This document shows, one piece after another, positions 61,664-64,000 of a stretch of DNA of 64,000 nt. The position numbers were made by a program, and so were the translations under genes. The stretch is taken from assembly GCA_022771205.1 (NCBI GenBank), contig JALFCF010000001.1, positions 62,001 to 126,000 on the forward strand, in the 5' to 3' direction. The notes beneath the pieces were generated by a model, which saw nothing but the letters and a program-made list of their open reading frames with translations, was not told the DNA's origin and made no database searches. This stretch comes from Mycoplasmatota bacterium. GTDB lineage: Bacteria; Bacillota_I; Bacilli_A; RF39; UBA660. The stretch's first letter is position 1, and each line of letters opens with the position of its first letter.

Positions 61664-63658
61664 GTGGCAGAATTAAAAGACGTAAAAGGTATTGGTCCGA
61701 AGTCTCTTACTTTACTAAATAAAATAGGTATTTATACAATAGAAGACCTAGTAACTCATTATCCATTTCGTTATGAAATATTAGAAAGAAATAATTTACA
61801 AGAAGTAGCGGACGGTGAAAAAATAGTAATTGATGGAAGAGTAGAAAGTGTTCCTATTTTAATGCGTTTTAAAGCAGGTCTTAATAAAATGAACTTTAGA
61901 CTAGTTACTCCATCTGGAGTAGTAGGAGTATCAATCTTTAATAGAGCATTCTTAAAAAGTCAATTAACAGTTGGTACCGGCGTTACCGTTATTGGTAAAC
62001 TTGATAAACAAAAAAATGTAATAACAGCCGCAGATATAAAATTAGAAACACTATCTAACAAAGTAAAAATAGAACCAGTATATCATGCAACAAGCGGACT
62101 AACTAATAAAAATATTGCTACATACATTAATATGGCTTTATTGATGTATGGAAAAGAAATACCAGATTACATTCCAGAAGAATATATAGAAAGATATAAT
62201 TTTTCTAATAAGAAAACGTCTTTAAATTTAATTCATAACCCATCGACACAAGAAAAACTAAAAGAAGTAACGATACGTCTAAAGTATGAAGAATTATTTG
62301 CTTTTATGTTTAAGATAAACTATCTAAAACTTGAAAATAAAAAGAAAAAGCAAGGATTAGAAAGAGTTATTGATCGTGATAAATTACAAGAATTTATCAA
62401 AAATCTGCCATTTGAATTAACTAATGATCAATTAACTGCTACTAATGAAATTGTAGATGATTTAGAAGAAAACCACAGAATGAATCGTTTATTACAAGGT
62501 GATGTAGGTAGTGGTAAAACAATAGTTTCTTTTTTAGCCATGGTTGCTAATCATTTAAGTGGTTTCCAAAGTGCATTAATGGCACCAACAGAAATTCTAG
62601 CAACACAACACTATCATAATCTAGAAGAGTTTGTTAAAGGAACAGATATTAAGATTGCATTACTTACTGGTTCTACAACGAAAAAAGATAAACAAAAAAT
62701 TTATGAAGATTTAAAAAATGGAACAATCAGTATGATAGTTGGAACTCATGCTTTAATCCAAGAAGAAGTAGAATATCACAACTTAGGTTTAGTTATTACA
62801 GATGAACAACATCGTTTTGGAGTACACCAAAGAGCAAATCTTCAAAATAAAGGTAAAAAGCCAGATGTATTATATATGAGTGCAACACCAATCCCAAGAA
62901 CTTATGCTTTAACAATCTTTGGTGATATGGATGTATCAACGATTAAAGAACGACCAAAAGGAAGACAGAAAATTGATACTGTCGTAAAGAAAAATAGTGA
63001 AATAAAAGATGTACTTGAAATGATGTATAAAGAATTAAAGCAAAATCACCAAGTATATGTAATTGCTCCACTAATAGAAGAAAGTGAAAACTCAGACTTA
63101 ACAACAGTATGTCAACTAAGAGATCAAATGAAATTAGCTTTTGGAGAACATTATAAGATTGATATCGTTCATGGAAAAATGGCAAGTGCTGCAAAAGATA
63201 TGATAATGGATCAATTTAAAGAAAATAAAATTCAAATATTAATATCTACAACTGTAATAGAAGTAGGAGTAGATGTACCTAACGCAACTACTATGGTAAT
63301 ATTTGATGCTGATAGATTTGGATTATCTACACTACACCAATTACGAGGAAGAGTAGGAAGAGGTAGTTCTAAATCTCAATGTATCCTAGTAAGTGATAGT
63401 GATGCAGAGAGATTAAAAATTATGGAACAAGTAGATGATGGATTTAAAATCAGTGAAGAAGACTTTAAATTAAGAGGTCATGGAGATTTATTTGGTACAA
63501 AACAAAGTGGAGATATGTCATTTAAAATTGCTAATGTTAGATCAGATTATAAAATTTTACTCCAAGCAAAAAAAGATTCTAAAGAATATCTTCAAAATAA
63601 AGAAACAGATAATGACCCATTAAAGATAAAACTAATAGAATCAATTACTAAAGGATAA
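61664..63658 (+). CDS. recG: ATP-dependent DNA helicase RecG
   Basis: 664 residues from GTG 61664, preceded by AAGGAAGTGA. The open frame extends 61 codons upstream but crosses the promoter and the small RNA region. N-terminal helix-hairpin-helix and OB wedge (LKDVKGIGPKSLTLLNKIGI). Helicase motifs: LTNDQLTATNEI, GDVGSGKT (Walker A), TDEQHRFG (DEQH box), MSATPIPRTYAL, then TTVIEVGVDVPNATTMVI and HQLRGRVGRG. It remodels stalled forks and Holliday junctions. A terminator follows. Confidence 0.97.
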   Translation: MAELKDVKGIGPKSLTLLNKIGIYTIEDLVTHYPFRYEILERNNLQEVADGEKIVIDGRVESVPILMRFKAGLNKMNFRLVTPSGVVGVSIFNRAFLKSQLTVGTGVTVIGKLDKQKNVITAADIKLETLSNKVKIEPVYHATSGLTNKNIATYINMALLMYGKEIPDYIPEEYIERYNFSNKKTSLNLIHNPSTQEKLKEVTIRLKYEELFAFMFKINYLKLENKKKKQGLERVIDRDKLQEFIKNLPFELTNDQLTATNEIVDDLEENHRMNRLLQGDVGSGKTIVSFLAMVANHLSGFQSALMAPTEILATQHYHNLEEFVKGTDIKIALLTGSTTKKDKQKIYEDLKNGTISMIVGTHALIQEEVEYHNLGLVITDEQHRFGVHQRANLQNKGKKPDVLYMSATPIPRTYALTIFGDMDVSTIKERPKGRQKIDTVVKKNSEIKDVLEMMYKELKQNHQVYVIAPLIEESENSDLTTVCQLRDQMKLAFGEHYKIDIVHGKMASAAKDMIMDQFKENKIQILISTTVIEVGVDVPNATTMVIFDADRFGLSTLHQLRGRVGRGSSKSQCILVSDSDAERLKIMEQVDDGFKISEEDFKLRGHGDLFGTKQSGDMSFKIANVRSDYKILLQAKKDSKEYLQNKETDNDPLKIKLIESITKG

Positions 63659-63687
63659 ATAGATTTTCTATTCATCCTTTTTTTGTT
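63650..63687 (+). terminator. Intrinsic terminator after recG
   Basis: AAAGGAT/ATCCTTT with an inner AATAGA/TCTATT stem separated by one A-C mismatch, loop TTT, then a T tract. Confidence 0.85.
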
Positions 63688-63692
63688 ATAAT
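63684..63692 (+). promoter_or_regulatory. Extended -10 promoter element of last gene
   Basis: TGTTATAAT 17 bases before the GTG at 63710. Confidence 0.6.
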
Positions 63693-63709
63693 AAAAGCAG
63701 GTGGTAAAC

Positions 63710-64000
63710 GTGATTGTGGAAATAAAAACCAGTGATAATCTTATAGAAGCAGTAAGACAAAAATTAGGTCTATCAAAAAGAACTAAATATAGAAATGTAT
63801 TTGAAAAAAAAGACTATAACACAATTATATTTTTATATACCAAAAATCTAAAAGATAGCATACTACAAGAGTTTCCATCACATGAAATAGAATTAAAAGA
63901 AGAAAGAATAGATGACAAACAAAAAATAATAATAGAAAAACTAAACCAAGAAGAAAAAATAAAAGCTTATTCTTTTCTTCCTACTGGACTAGGTCACTAT
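63710..64000 (+). CDS. Uncharacterised protein, N-terminal 97 residues (3' end outside window)
   Basis: The frame opens at GTG 63710 behind GCAGGTGGTAA and stays open to the window edge. The visible part begins MIVEIKTSDNLIEAVRQKLG, is charged and has no signal peptide or membrane helix. About residues 40-57 (YNTIIFLYTKNLKDSILQ) suggest an alpha/beta domain, and PTGLGHY is the last visible motif. Not recognised. Confidence 0.6.
   Translation, partial: MIVEIKTSDNLIEAVRQKLGLSKRTKYRNVFEKKDYNTIIFLYTKNLKDSILQEFPSHEIELKEERIDDKQKIIIEKLNQEEKIKAYSFLPTGLGHY

Overview
The window is very AT-rich, and nearly all genes use ATG (some GTG) behind strong purine-rich ribosome binding sites. Family content (forespore-type sigma factor with spoVAC/spoVAD/spoVAE, scpA-scpB, recG, TagGH-type ABC exporter, LTA-synthase-like enzyme, single-chain pyruvate:ferredoxin oxidoreductase) points to an anaerobic, spore-forming or formerly spore-forming low-GC Bacillota. 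It is probably one of the uncultured gut Bacilli related to Erysipelotrichales/RF39; that placement is inference.

Layout. 1-8.5 kb: surface polysaccharide genes (truncated acyltransferase 3, DUF6056-like membrane protein, ABC exporter pair, pyruvyltransferase/FrhB fusion, GT2-GT4 double glycosyltransferase). 8.5-13.9 kb: envelope genes (repeat-bearing GH25 lysozyme, LTA-synthase-like enzyme on the minus strand, diacylglycerol-kinase-type lipid kinase, membrane protein). 14.5-17.4 kb: a compact sporulation block (STAS protein, SigF-like sigma factor, SpoVAC, SpoVAD, SpoVAE) with no spoIIAB gene and an array of Spo0A-box-like sites in front. 18.1-19.3 kb: an intact IS3-family (IS150-like) element inserted in the loop of what was an intrinsic terminator. 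19.3-21.3 kb: RNHCP protein, scpA-scpB, tRNA-Leu(CAA).

21.5-44.4 kb is the most unusual part. It is a cluster of TasA/camelysin-like secreted beta-sandwich proteins, two signal peptidases of the SipW (Ser-His-Asp) type with intact catalytic residues, one SipW-like protein with damaged active-site motifs, a 2703-residue surface protein with about 28 YGGGN-type repeats, several unrecognised cytoplasmic proteins, a membrane-tethered McrB-like AAA+ ATPase and an adjacent DUF2357/McrC-like partner with no visible nuclease motif. I propose that this is a dedicated fibre or surface-appendage export and assembly system in which a McrB-type motor has been reused. It is the best candidate for an undescribed system here.

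44.4-56.6 kb: PlsC-like acyltransferase, hybrid histidine kinase, RNA methyltransferase, RluA-type pseudouridine synthase, a membrane protein with a 45-bp tandem repeat, another degenerate SipW-like protein, a GT4/PssD/PssE-GtrA glycosyltransferase operon, a phosphodiester glycosidase, a GNAT protein, and a two-TM protein that appears to be joined to an SGNH hydrolase by a +1 frameshift at CCC-TGA. 56.6-64 kb: pyruvate:ferredoxin oxidoreductase, M29 aminopeptidase, a probable unannotated minus-strand small RNA with its own promoter and terminator, recG, and the start of an unrecognised gene cut by the window edge.

No database search or computation was run. Family calls come from reading motifs by eye, so remote calls are stated with lower confidence.
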